This document shows, piece after piece, positions 1 through 6,100 of a DNA stretch of 11,910 nucleotides; the stretch's first letter is position 1, and each line of letters begins with the position of its first letter. The stretch covers positions 1-11,910 of the forward strand of contig WGFF01000080.1 in the NCBI GenBank assembly GCA_015492355.1, in the 5' to 3' direction. The translations under genes were made by a program, and so were the position numbers. The notes below the pieces were generated by a model that saw nothing but the letters and a program-made list of their open reading frames with translations, was not told the DNA's origin and did not search any database. This stretch comes from Deltaproteobacteria bacterium. GTDB taxonomy: Bacteria > Desulfobacterota > GWC2-55-46 > S146-73.

Positions 1-73
1 CTCTATTCTAGTCAAGACCCTTACCAGAAAAGGACGATAGCCCGGAGGGTTCTCCCCTCAATAACCCGGGGGT

Positions 74-96
74 TTCAGGGGGTTCTACCCCCTGAA
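74..96. repeat. Perfect 9-bp hairpin TTCAGGGGG / CCCCCTGAA
   Basis: TTCAGGGGG at 74-82 pairs exactly with CCCCCTGAA at 88-96 around the loop TTCTA. No T-run follows on either strand, so it is not a textbook intrinsic terminator. The phrase GGGTTTCAGGGGG recurs in part near 7634-7646, which suggests a dispersed intergenic element. Confidence 0.55.
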
Positions 97-102
97 GACA
101 TA

Positions 103-129
103 AAGCCCAGCCTTGCAGGCGTGGGGCTT
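103..129. repeat. Imperfect hairpin AAGCCC...GGGCTT
   Basis: AAGCCCA (103-109) and GCCT (110-113) pair with AGGC (117-120) and TGGGGCTT (122-129), with loop TGC and single-base bulges. On the minus strand the stem is followed by TTTATGTCTT, a weak terminator tail. Thirteen bases here (121-133) match, in reverse complement, the left arm of the cytochrome c terminator at 9095-9107. Confidence 0.4.
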
Positions 130-180
130 GGCAGGTGTAAGGGGATTTAATCCCTTTCTCAAAGGATGTAGATTCAAGTA

Positions 181-660
181 TTGCATGCCCTGAAGGATAT
201 CTGGAAGGATGTGACCATTCTCCCCATGACCCGTGACGACCTGGATGAGGTTGTGAGGATAGAGACTGCCTCTTTCCGTCAGCCCTGGAGCAGAAGACAG
301 TTCGAGATAGAACTCAAGAATCCTGTCTCACACCAGTACATCGTAAGGATATCCATCAATAACAGACAGAGGGTAGCGGGTTATATCATATTCTGGCTCA
401 TCCACGGTGAGGCTCATATCCTCAACATAGCGATCCATCCATTATTCAGAAAGAGGGGTCTTGCAAGGAGACTCCTTGAGGCCTCCCTCGATATAATGAA
501 AAAGAAGGGCATAGATGAGGTGTATCTCGAGGTCAGGCGTTCGAACGAGCCTGCCATAAACCTCTATACCTCCTTTGGATTCGAGCTCATATACATAAGG
601 GAGATGTACTACGGGGATGAGGATGCCTTAGTGATGAGACTCAATCTTGGAGATTCTTAG
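181..660 (+). CDS. rimI: RimI-like ribosomal-protein alanine N-acetyltransferase (GNAT)
   Basis: A 159-residue GNAT-fold enzyme, about the usual RimI length. RimI transfers acetyl from acetyl-CoA to the N-terminal alanine of ribosomal protein S18. Visible landmarks: MTRDDLDEVVRIE near 16-28 (first strand and helix), FRQPWSRRQFEIEL near 32-45, the acetyl-CoA loop IHPLFRKRGLARRLL near 85-99 (R/Q-x-x-G-x-A type), then YLEVRRSNEPAINLYTSFGF near 115-134, which is the classical RimI C-terminal motif. The frame opens with TTG at 181, with AAGGA about 14 bases upstream; GTG at 211 and ATG at 226 are alternative starts, and the conserved part begins near residue 12. The gene end overlaps the longest pyrK frame. 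Other alanine or protein N-acetyltransferases of the family cannot be excluded. Confidence 0.85.
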   Translation: MHALKDIWKDVTILPMTRDDLDEVVRIETASFRQPWSRRQFEIELKNPVSHQYIVRISINNRQRVAGYIIFWLIHGEAHILNIAIHPLFRKRGLARRLLEASLDIMKKKGIDEVYLEVRRSNEPAINLYTSFGFELIYIREMYYGDEDALVMRLNLGDS

Positions 661-1420
661 ACCTGCCATGGCAAGGATAGTCCATAATTATCCTGTGGCA
701 CCGGGTTGTTACAGGATGGGGCTTTCCCCGGGAGTGGATAGGGTGGAGCCAGGACAGTTCGTGATGATAAGGATACCCGGTGGCTTGGATCCCCTTCTAA
801 GGCGACCATTCAGCGTGTACAATGTGCTTAGGGGAAGAGGGGGTGGTATAGAGATAGTATACAAGGTGGTTGGCAGGGGTACCGGTATGATGGCTTCCCT
901 CGGTGTGGGAGATGAGGTGGATGTGCTGGGTCCCTTAGGCAGGGGATTCCCCATGCCAGGGAAGAAGGAAAGGGTGGTCATGGTTGCAGGTGGTGTGGGG
1001 GTGGCATCGCTCCATCTTCTGGCAAAGAGGATAGGCTATGGAACCCTTCTATTCGGTGGCAGGAACAGAAGGGATGCAAGGCTTGCAGGGGATTTTAGAG
1101 ACCTTATGGAGGTTAAGATCGTTACAGAGGACGGCTCCATGGGAAGAAAGGGCTTTGTTACAGAGTTTGTCGAGGAGGAGATAGGGGAGGAGGGTACGGT
1201 TGTATATGCCTGTGGACCATCTGCCATGCTGGAGAAGGTCTCCTGTATCGCCATGGACAGAGGGGTGAGGTGTTATGTATCCCTTGAGGGCATGATGGCA
1301 TGTGGTATGGGGGTGTGTCTTGGATGTGCGGTGAAGGCGGATGGTGCGTACAGGATGGTCTGTAGTGATGGTCCTGTCTTCAGATGCGATGAGATAGACT
1401 GGCAGGGTATGGATGGATGA
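647..1420 (+). CDS. pyrK: Dihydroorotate dehydrogenase B electron-transfer subunit PyrK
   Basis: FAD and [2Fe-2S] subunit that passes electrons from PyrD's FMN to NAD+ in class 1B dihydroorotate dehydrogenase (de novo pyrimidine synthesis, cytoplasm). Seen: flavin-binding RRPFSVYN at 52-59, VGRGTG at 75-80, the NAD-binding AGGVGVA at 114-120 and YACGP at 187-191, then the iron-sulfur cysteines C219, C224, C227 and C239 in MACGMGVCLGC...MVC. At 257 residues it has normal length. The longest frame starts with TTG at 647, inside the end of rimI; ATG at 668, just after the rimI stop, is a good alternative (GGAG lies at 649-652, rather far). The stop overlaps the pyrD start by four bases (ATGA), indicating translational coupling with pyrD. 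Confidence 0.93.
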   Translation: MEILRPAMARIVHNYPVAPGCYRMGLSPGVDRVEPGQFVMIRIPGGLDPLLRRPFSVYNVLRGRGGGIEIVYKVVGRGTGMMASLGVGDEVDVLGPLGRGFPMPGKKERVVMVAGGVGVASLHLLAKRIGYGTLLFGGRNRRDARLAGDFRDLMEVKIVTEDGSMGRKGFVTEFVEEEIGEEGTVVYACGPSAMLEKVSCIAMDRGVRCYVSLEGMMACGMGVCLGCAVKADGAYRMVCSDGPVFRCDEIDWQGMDG

Positions 1421-2373
1421 GAGAAGGGATGGCATCAAAAAAGAGGGATGGAATGAGAGGGGCTGTTGATCTATCTGTGGATATAGGTGGAATGAGGCTT
1501 AAAAACCCTGTCATGACCGCATCAGGCACCTTTGGCTACGGTATCGAGTTTGCGGACTATATGGACCTAAAGGGGCTCGGTGCGGTCGTTGTAAAGGGGC
1601 TTTCGTTAAAGCCCAGGGCTGGCAATCCACCACCAAGGATAGTAGAGACCCCGTGCGGTATGCTCAACAGCATAGGGCTACAGAACATAGGGGTTGAAGC
1701 CTTTGTGAGGGATAAGCTTCCCCTTCTCAGGGGGCTCAGGGTCTCTGTCATTGCCAATATCTTTGGTGAGGATGTGGATGAATACAGCGAGGTGGCACGC
1801 ATACTCGATGGGGTAAGGGGTATAAGTGGGGTGGAGATAAACATATCCTGCCCGAATGTAAAGAAGGGCGGTATAGCCTTTGGTACAGACCCTTCTGAGG
1901 CACGGAGGGTTGTGAGTGCGGTAAGAAAGGCGACCACCCTCCCCATCATAACGAAACTCTCGCCGAATGTGGGCGATATCGGTACTATGGTAAGGGCAGT
2001 GGAGGATGGCGGTACGGATGCCATCTCCCTTATCAACACCATAACTGCCATGGCTATAGATATCGAAAGGAAGACCTCAAAACTCTCTCAGCCCACAGGA
2101 GGGCTTTCTGGTCCTGCGATAAAACCGATAGCGGTAAGGATGGTCTGGGAGGCATACAGGACCGCAAGGGTGCCTGTCATAGGTATAGGTGGCATCATGA
2201 CAGCGGATGATGCCATTGAGTTCATGATAGCAGGTGCAGCAGCCATCCAGGTGGGCACTGCAAACTTTGTAAATCCCCGTACAGCAATGGATGTGGTGGA
2301 GGGGATAGAAAGATACATGAAGAGACACGGTATAAGGAAGGTCGGGGAGCTCACAGGCTCTCTGAAGGTATAG
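1417..2373 (+). CDS. pyrD: Dihydroorotate dehydrogenase B catalytic subunit PyrD
   Basis: FMN-dependent TIM-barrel enzyme oxidising dihydroorotate to orotate, the fourth step of UMP synthesis; it forms a heterotetramer with PyrK. Seen (318-residue numbering): NPVMTASGTFGYG 30-42, LNSIGLQN 83-90, NISCPNV 142-148 with the class 1 catalytic Cys145, TKLSPN near 179-184, TGGLSGPAIKP 227-237 and the phosphate-binding VIGIGGI 254-260, then AGAAAIQVGTA 272-282. The upstream ATG at 1417 overlaps the pyrK stop; ATG at 1453, preceded by GAGGG, would give the more usual N-terminus beginning MRGAVDLSVDIGG. Cys rather than Ser as catalytic base and the adjacent pyrK both point to the NAD-linked class 1B form. 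Confidence 0.95.
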   Translation: MREGMASKKRDGMRGAVDLSVDIGGMRLKNPVMTASGTFGYGIEFADYMDLKGLGAVVVKGLSLKPRAGNPPPRIVETPCGMLNSIGLQNIGVEAFVRDKLPLLRGLRVSVIANIFGEDVDEYSEVARILDGVRGISGVEINISCPNVKKGGIAFGTDPSEARRVVSAVRKATTLPIITKLSPNVGDIGTMVRAVEDGGTDAISLINTITAMAIDIERKTSKLSQPTGGLSGPAIKPIAVRMVWEAYRTARVPVIGIGGIMTADDAIEFMIAGAAAIQVGTANFVNPRTAMDVVEGIERYMKRHGIRKVGELTGSLKV

Positions 2374-2394
2374 AAACCCTCAGGTGTGTTTCAT

Positions 2395-2415
2395 CCCCTG
2401 CCCTTTTCCCAGGGG
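2395..2415 (+). terminator. Possible weak terminator hairpin after pyrD
   Basis: CCCCTG (2395-2400) pairs with CAGGGG (2410-2415) around a nine-base loop containing TTTT. It lies 22 bases past the pyrD stop. There is no T-run after the stem, so the call is tentative. Confidence 0.3.
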
Positions 2416-2429
2416 GTTTAGACCAGAAG

Positions 2430-2476
2430 TTTTGGGGAAGGGAGCCTAACCCCTTTTACAAAAGGGGTTTCCCTCA
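2430..2476. repeat. 47-bp palindromic intergenic repeat, copy A
   Basis: Bases 2430-2476 are identical to 7526-7572. The core is a perfect inverted repeat: AACCCCTTTT (2448-2457), spacer AC, AAAAGGGGTT (2460-2469). Upstream similarity extends to 2409 and is shared with a partial copy at 11737-11772. It sits between the convergent pyrD and mrp genes, where a bidirectional terminator would fit, although no T-tail flanks the stem on either strand. Confidence 0.8.
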
Positions 2477-2558
2477 GCCAGTCGGTCGAACAGGAAGATA
2501 AACATGGTCGCCCTTTCCACGGGAGTGCTCCTTTTGTTGAGGAAACCCTCCGTTCCCA

Positions 2559-3620
2559 TCATGCAAGTGCCATTACACTCAATCTCCCCGCTATGGATCC
2601 TGCTATCTTCATGAAGGCCTCTGAATGGGGTGAATCAGGCATGGCATGGACTATGGGTTCTCCCCTGTCCCCACCTGTCCTTATCTCTGGGTCTATGGGT
2701 ATGCTCCCGAGGAATGGCACCCCGTATCTCTGGCTCGTCTTTTCTCCCCCTCCGTGGCTGAATATCTCTGTCTTCTGGTTGCAGTGCGGGCAGATGAAGT
2801 AACTCATGTTTTCCACTATCCCCAGTATGGGTACCTTTACCTCATTGAACATCTTTATCGCCCGTCTTGCATCGAGGAGAGCCACATCCTGGGGTGTTGT
2901 GACAACAACCGCACCTGTAACAGGTATGGTCTGTACCAGTGTAAGCTGGGCATCGCCTGTACCAGGGGGGAGGTCTATTACGAGGTAGTCCAGTTCTCCC
3001 CATTCCACCCCGGTGAGAAACTGCTTTACAAGTTGCATAACCAGAGGCCCCCTCCATATAAGGGGGGTTTCTTCATCGAGCATGAATCCCACGGATATGA
3101 GTTTGACACCGTATTTGTTGAGGGGTATGAGTTTTTCCTCCTTTGTCACACGGAGTGGCTCGTGTATCCCCATCATAAGGGGTATACTCGGTCCATAGAC
3201 ATCGGTATCGAGTATCCCTACCTTTGCCCCCCTGTGGGCAAGGGCTATAGCCAGGTTTACAGATACTGTCGATTTCCCCACCCCGCCCTTTCCACTCGCA
3301 ACCGCTATGGTGTGCTTTACTCCCTTGATGGGTGTCTTCTCCGGCAGTCTCTTTGCCTGTGGCACCTCAGCAGAGACCTCTACCACCACCTCCTCCACCC
3401 CTGGTATCTCAAGGACCGCCTTTCTTGCAGACTCCTCGAGCTCCTTTTTGAGCGGACAAGCCTGGGTGGTGAGGACAAGGTTGAAGGTCACCTTTGAGCC
3501 ATCTATCCTTATATTCCTTATCATGTTGAGTGTTACGAGATCCTTGTTCAACTCAGGGTCCATGACCTTCCTGAGAGCTGAAAGGATATGTGCCTGTGTT
3601 ATCTGTGTTGTATCAGACAA
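2559..3620 (-). CDS. mrp: Mrp/ApbC-type Fe-S cluster carrier ATPase with N-terminal MIP18 (DUF59) domain
   Basis: A 353-residue P-loop protein of the Mrp/NBP35 family, which binds a [4Fe-4S] cluster at a dimer interface and delivers it to target proteins in the cytoplasm. Domain order: MIP18/DUF59 at about 9-85 with Cys55 in TTQACPL, then the ATPase from about 100. Seen: deviant Walker A GKGGVGKST 110-118, DTDVYGPS 138-145, the Mrp signature DLPPGTGD 216-223 and the cluster-binding CPHC 277-280. The start is TTG at 3620, supported by a strong AAGGAGG (3629-3635) eight bases upstream; an ATG inside that region is out of frame. It is the last gene of the minus-strand cluster, 35 bases after the Cys-rich protein, consistent with an Fe-S supply role for the upstream genes. 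Confidence 0.93.
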   Translation of the reverse strand: MSDTTQITQAHILSALRKVMDPELNKDLVTLNMIRNIRIDGSKVTFNLVLTTQACPLKKELEESARKAVLEIPGVEEVVVEVSAEVPQAKRLPEKTPIKGVKHTIAVASGKGGVGKSTVSVNLAIALAHRGAKVGILDTDVYGPSIPLMMGIHEPLRVTKEEKLIPLNKYGVKLISVGFMLDEETPLIWRGPLVMQLVKQFLTGVEWGELDYLVIDLPPGTGDAQLTLVQTIPVTGAVVVTTPQDVALLDARRAIKMFNEVKVPILGIVENMSYFICPHCNQKTEIFSHGGGEKTSQRYGVPFLGSIPIDPEIRTGGDRGEPIVHAMPDSPHSEAFMKIAGSIAGRLSVMALA

Positions 3621-3655
3621 GGTTCCATCCTCCTTGATTGACTGTAAGAATGATT

Positions 3656-4324
3656 CTAACTCCTTACCTTATAGATATCCTCGCAGAAGGTATCCCCATT
3701 GACTATGGACCTCTTCCTCACATGCACGCCACTACCTGTACCGTCTATGAAACCATCCACCCATTTGCACAGATAGGTGCACATAAATCTCTGTGACACA
3801 CCTGCCTCCTTCCAGTAGTCACTGTGCAGACATTCGGAGTGTCTTTCGATGAGTTCCCTTTCGGATACCTGCTGTATCTCCACCACATGGTCGCAGGGCA
3901 TACCATCGAGAAAGTAATCCCGCAGGGTCTTGTAGAGACTCTCTGCGGTGGGGTCGTCTATCTCGTACTCCTTGAGTGCGATACGTCCATTTACAAGACC
4001 ATGATTGTACGATACCTCAAGGGCGAGTTCCTCTGCCCTCCTGCCGTAGTTCTCCATGAGCACTCCAAGCACCTCTGCCTCCCTCAACTCCACACGCCTT
4101 ATGGTATCCGCAAGAAAGGCGTGTATGGAGGAGTTGCCTATGAGCTCTTCGAGCGGGGTGTTGTCGAAATAGGGAGGATACTTGGAGGTGACCTCTGTTA
4201 TCCGCTTTACCGCACCCTTTCCAAAGAGATTGCCCACCGCCTTTACAATCTCTTTCTCCCGTGTCTCTACGAGCCTTATCTTGTTGAAGAGCCAGTAATG
4301 TATGGGACCAAGGAAGGTACTCAT
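3656..4324 (-). CDS. Unknown 222-residue protein with Cys-rich C-terminal half
   Basis: I do not recognise the family with certainty. The N-terminal two thirds look helical and charged, with no signal peptide or membrane segment. The C-terminal part carries MPCDHVVEI near 142-150, ECLHSDYW at 164-171, CTYLC at 182-186 and a last Cys at 214: five cysteines (144, 165, 182, 186, 214) plus His166, which could form a metal or cluster site or a redox disulfide. The start ATG has GAGG about nine bases upstream. It lies between the ScdA_N gene (31-base gap) and mrp (35-base gap), so it is probably co-transcribed with Fe-S genes. The order suggests a soluble partner in redox or Fe-S chemistry; that is inference. 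A sensory ligand-binding module of the V4R type is another weak possibility. Confidence 0.75.
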   Translation of the reverse strand: MSTFLGPIHYWLFNKIRLVETREKEIVKAVGNLFGKGAVKRITEVTSKYPPYFDNTPLEELIGNSSIHAFLADTIRRVELREAEVLGVLMENYGRRAEELALEVSYNHGLVNGRIALKEYEIDDPTAESLYKTLRDYFLDGMPCDHVVEIQQVSERELIERHSECLHSDYWKEAGVSQRFMCTYLCKWVDGFIDGTGSGVHVRKRSIVNGDTFCEDIYKVRS

Positions 4325-4355
4325 AAGGACTACCTCTCTTCGGATTCAGGATGGT

Positions 4356-4544
4356 TCAATTCGATACCTCATTCAGTGCCCTGAGGAGTTCATCCAGTGA
4401 GGCACCATCCCTCTTTGCAGCCTCCTCTATGCTCACAGCCCCACCACAGCACGAATCTATACCAAACCGTGTAAACACGGTGATGGTCCTGGGATAGTCC
4501 CTTATAACATCGTTTACTATCATATCCTTTGTTATCTTTTCCAT
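4356..4544 (-). CDS. Small ScdA_N (DUF542) domain protein
   Basis: A 62-residue protein that is essentially one ScdA_N domain, the N-terminal domain of RIC/YtfE/ScdA di-iron proteins that repair nitrosatively or oxidatively damaged Fe-S centres. Seen: ITKDMIVNDVI at 4-14, YPRTITVFTRFGID at 17-30 and the hallmark SCCGG at 31-35 (Cys32, Cys33). The C-terminal hemerythrin domain of full RIC is absent, so this is a stand-alone module. I place the start at ATG 4544, which has AAAGG at good distance; an upstream in-frame GTG at 4583 lacks a ribosome site. It closely resembles the neighbouring DUF1858 protein in pattern, suggesting tandem paralogy. Likely cytoplasmic; the reaction is unknown. Confidence 0.85.
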   Translation of the reverse strand: MEKITKDMIVNDVIRDYPRTITVFTRFGIDSCCGGAVSIEEAAKRDGASLDELLRALNEVSN

Positions 4545-4653
4545 GACCAACCTTTGGAGCCTAAATTCCCTGTGACCTGCCACAGGGATACAGGGTTGTA
4601 AAAAAAGGATTTTTACGATAAAAGATACCCAACCGCTTACCGTTGAGGGGGTC

Positions 4654-4866
4654 TTATTGTCCCTCGATCGCCTCGTTGAGTTCCCTTACCACCTGATCTG
4701 CATCCACACCGTGCATGGTTGCGCCAAAGGCGATATTCTCCATCTTTGCCCCTGGACAGGTAAAACATCCGTTGCCAAAGTACTTGAGGAAGACCTTTTC
4801 TGTGGCGGGATACTTCTCAAGCACCTCTCCAATGCTCATCTCTTTTGTTATCTTTGCCTCTGACAT
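4654..4866 (-). CDS. DUF1858 small CxxC protein (hybrid-cluster-protein-associated type)
   Basis: A 70-residue protein of the DUF1858 kind, a short helical domain with a redox-type Cys pair, found free-standing or attached to hybrid cluster proteins and other redox enzymes. Seen: ITKEMSIGEVLEKYP at 6-20, VFLKYFGNGC at 25-34 and the pair C34-F-T-C37 followed by PGA. The start at ATG 4866 is set by GGAGG eight bases upstream; an ATG at 4881 is in frame but has only a weak site. It precedes the ScdA_N gene by 109 bases and follows the small membrane protein by 34. Function is not established; transfer of sulfur, electrons or a ligand between Fe-S proteins is plausible. Confidence 0.83.
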   Translation of the reverse strand: MSEAKITKEMSIGEVLEKYPATEKVFLKYFGNGCFTCPGAKMENIAFGATMHGVDADQVVRELNEAIEGQ

Positions 4867-4900
4867 TTCGACAACCTCCATTTCTGTTCTGAGGGTTATT

Positions 4901-5302
4901 CTATCTGAAGGCTGGTGCTGGTCTTATGGTCTTGAACATATTTACTACAAAGAACACTATGGATACCACCTCCACTACCGAAAAGAGGAGTAAGACCATG
5001 TGTCCACCTCCCCTTGCCATTACGAGCCAGCCAATGGTCATGCCCACAAGCCCTATATTGGATAGCCACAGGTGCCATAGAGATAGCCTTTCGCTCCACA
5101 GTGGTGTCCCGCTGAAACGAGGCAGTATATGGTATCCAACCCCATAGATCATCATGGACATCCAGCCGAGGAGATTGAAGTGTACGTGTATCTGCATGTA
5201 CGGATACTGGGGACCTGATACCACAAGATGGAGTCCCATCAGGATCGCAAGAACAAAATATATCATGGCACATTTAAGAAACCATACAGTAACCTTGCTC
5301 AT
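4901..5302 (-). CDS. Four-helix membrane protein resembling helix X region of cbb3 oxidase subunit I
   Basis: A 133-residue integral membrane protein with four predicted helices at about 5-28, 38-60, 76-97 and 102-122. The second helix carries QIHVHFNLLGW (His39, His41) followed by YHILPRFSG at 57-65. This has the spacing of the helix X His-x-His heme-ligand motif of cbb3-type subunit I, as I remember it, and is visibly similar to residues 346-370 of the enzyme encoded divergently at 6101. The remaining oxidase helices are absent, yet the frame is clean and has its own GGAGG seven bases before ATG 5302 (a TTG one codon earlier is less well spaced). So it looks like an intact small gene rather than a remnant. 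It could bind heme alone or as an oligomer. It sits between ferredoxin and DUF1858 genes. Confidence 0.8.
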   Translation of the reverse strand: MSKVTVWFLKCAMIYFVLAILMGLHLVVSGPQYPYMQIHVHFNLLGWMSMMIYGVGYHILPRFSGTPLWSERLSLWHLWLSNIGLVGMTIGWLVMARGGGHMVLLLFSVVEVVSIVFFVVNMFKTIRPAPAFR

Positions 5303-5354
5303 CAAATTTCCTCCGGGATATAAGGGATTTCATGAAGGTTCAAAGAGGACAAGA

Positions 5355-5549
5355 TTATCCTGTATTCGCCCCTTTAGACTCACCCGCAGGTACACATACA
5401 TCCACGGGACAGACCTCTGCACAGGCTCCGCACTCTGTACAGAGCCTTGGGTCTATGATATAGGGATTGCCTTCGCTTATAGCGCCCTCTGGACATTCTG
5501 GGAGACACACACCACAGGCGATACAGTCTTCAAGTATATAGAACGCCAC
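5355..5549 (-). CDS. Small 2x[4Fe-4S] ferredoxin
   Basis: A 64-residue bacterial-type ferredoxin, a low-potential cytoplasmic electron carrier. Two complete cluster motifs are visible: C9-x2-C12-x2-C15-x3-C19-P and C37-x2-C40-x2-C43-x3-C47-P, with an extra Cys52. The start is GTG at 5549 with GAGGTGG six bases upstream. The tail after residue 52 is short and Gly/Ala-rich. The gene lies 93 bases after the NifU-like gene and 52 before the small membrane protein, all on the minus strand. It may supply electrons for Fe-S assembly or for the redox proteins downstream; the specific partner cannot be read from sequence. Confidence 0.92.
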   Translation of the reverse strand: MAFYILEDCIACGVCLPECPEGAISEGNPYIIDPRLCTECGACAEVCPVDVCVPAGESKGANTG

Positions 5550-5579
5550 CTGTTACCACCTCAGGGATTGTATGACCCA

Positions 5580-5617
5580 GGGGAAAGGCCCTTCTACAAG
5601 GTAAAAAGCCTGTCCCC
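5580..5617. repeat. Imperfect hairpin between NifU-like and ferredoxin genes
   Basis: GGGG (5580-5583) and GGC (5587-5589) can pair with GCC (5608-5610) and CCCC (5614-5617); inside, CCTT (5590-5593) pairs with AAGG (5598-5601) around CTAC. The inner part resembles the core of the 47-bp repeat (CCTTTTACAAAAGG), so this may be a decayed member. It could attenuate or stabilise the transcript at this junction. Confidence 0.35.
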
Positions 5618-5642
5618 CTTTAGACCACTCAAAGGATTCTGT

Positions 5643-5870
5643 TCACACAGAGAGCACTTCCTTTACCTCAGGCACCTTTTCTTTTATCGCCCTTTCCACT
5701 CCCATTGCCAGGGTTATCTGGGCACTGGGACAGCCTGCACAAGCACCCTGCAATTGTACCCTTACTATACCGTTCTCTTCATCCACATCCACAAGCCTTA
5801 CATCTCCTCCATCAGCCTGGAGGGCGGGTCTTATGCCGTTAAGCGCCTCTTCAACCCTCTCTCTCAACAT
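5643..5870 (-). CDS. NifU-like C-terminal domain Fe-S scaffold protein
   Basis: A 75-residue protein consisting of one NifU C-terminal (Nfu) domain, which assembles or carries a [4Fe-4S] cluster on a CxxC pair shared between monomers. Seen: RVEEALNGIRPALQADGGDV at 5-24, the typical opening, and GACAGCPSA at 42-50 with Cys44 and Cys47, then VERAIKEKVPEV near 58-69. The start is ATG 5870 with GGAGG eight bases upstream; TTG two codons earlier is too close to that site. It is the first gene of the minus-strand cluster that ends with mrp, so scaffold and carrier bracket the set. Free-standing Nfu proteins of this size are common in bacteria. Confidence 0.93.
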   Translation of the reverse strand: MLRERVEEALNGIRPALQADGGDVRLVDVDEENGIVRVQLQGACAGCPSAQITLAMGVERAIKEKVPEVKEVLSV

Positions 5871-5890
5871 AGACAAAACCTCCTGTCGAA

Positions 5891-5960
5891 GTTTTAGAAA
5901 GGGAACTGTGGACGAAAGCCCTATAAAAGACTTCCCCTCACCACTCCCCCCTTTCTAAAC
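5891..5960. repeat. Long-range inverted repeat in the divergent control region
   Basis: GTTTTAGAAAGGG (5891-5903) is matched by CCCTTTCTAAAC (5949-5960) as reverse complement with one extra T, enclosing 45 bases. On the minus strand this would fold in the leader of the NifU-like gene, just upstream of its ribosome site. It may be a leader structure or another degenerate intergenic repeat. Confidence 0.4.
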
Positions 5961-6038
5961 TCCATTATATTCAAAAATATAAATCCCTTTCAAGGAATAA
6001 TAAATGATTTTTGTCATGTTCTGTTTATCTCCTTCCTC

Positions 6039-6067
6039 TTGATATTTGCTGGTCTCTTTGTTACCTT
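6039..6067 (+). promoter_or_regulatory. Candidate promoter for the heme-copper oxidase gene
   Basis: TTGATA (6039-6044) is followed after 17 bases by TACCTT (6062-6067). The -35 has five of six consensus bases; the -10 is poor but keeps the first, second and last positions. It ends 33 bases before the ATG at 6101. No FNR-type TTGAT-N4-ATCAA site is evident here. Confidence 0.35.
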
Positions 6068-6100
6068 AAAGCGATATACATCTTCTAAAAGGGGAGATTT

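Larger units (their letters stand above)
1..180. other. Intergenic region with stacked hairpins, no gene seen
   Basis: No open reading frame with a credible start lies here. The stretch is rich in G and C runs and can fold several times. An imperfect stem pairs 41-51 with 63-70. A perfect 9-bp hairpin lies at 74-96. An imperfect long stem lies at 103-129. Two small overlapping stems follow: GGGATT-T-AATCCC at 142-154 and CCTTT-CTC-AAAGG at 153-165. This may be the 3' end or terminator area of a gene to the left, or the leader of the rimI-pyrKD run. I see no convincing -35/-10 pair. Confidence 0.5.

Noticed and set aside
2646..3497. Long plus-strand frame (283 codons) opposite mrp
   Set aside because: It is the antisense shadow of a fully motif-supported Mrp gene; its translation is rich in Cys, His and Tyr, has no domain pattern, and no ribosome site precedes it.
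4901..5302. Small oxidase-like protein as a truncated pseudogene
   Set aside because: It has its own GGAGG, an ATG at the right distance, no frameshift, a stop without residual oxidase coding on either side, and a place in a tight gene cluster.
5154..5897. Plus-strand frame (247 codons) across the ferredoxin and NifU-like genes
   Set aside because: It spans three convincing minus-strand genes and their gaps; composition is typical of a reverse frame.
6003..6060. FNR-type operator near TGATTTTTGTCA and TTGATATTTG
   Set aside because: Neither fits TTGAT-N4-ATCAA; only half-sites are present.
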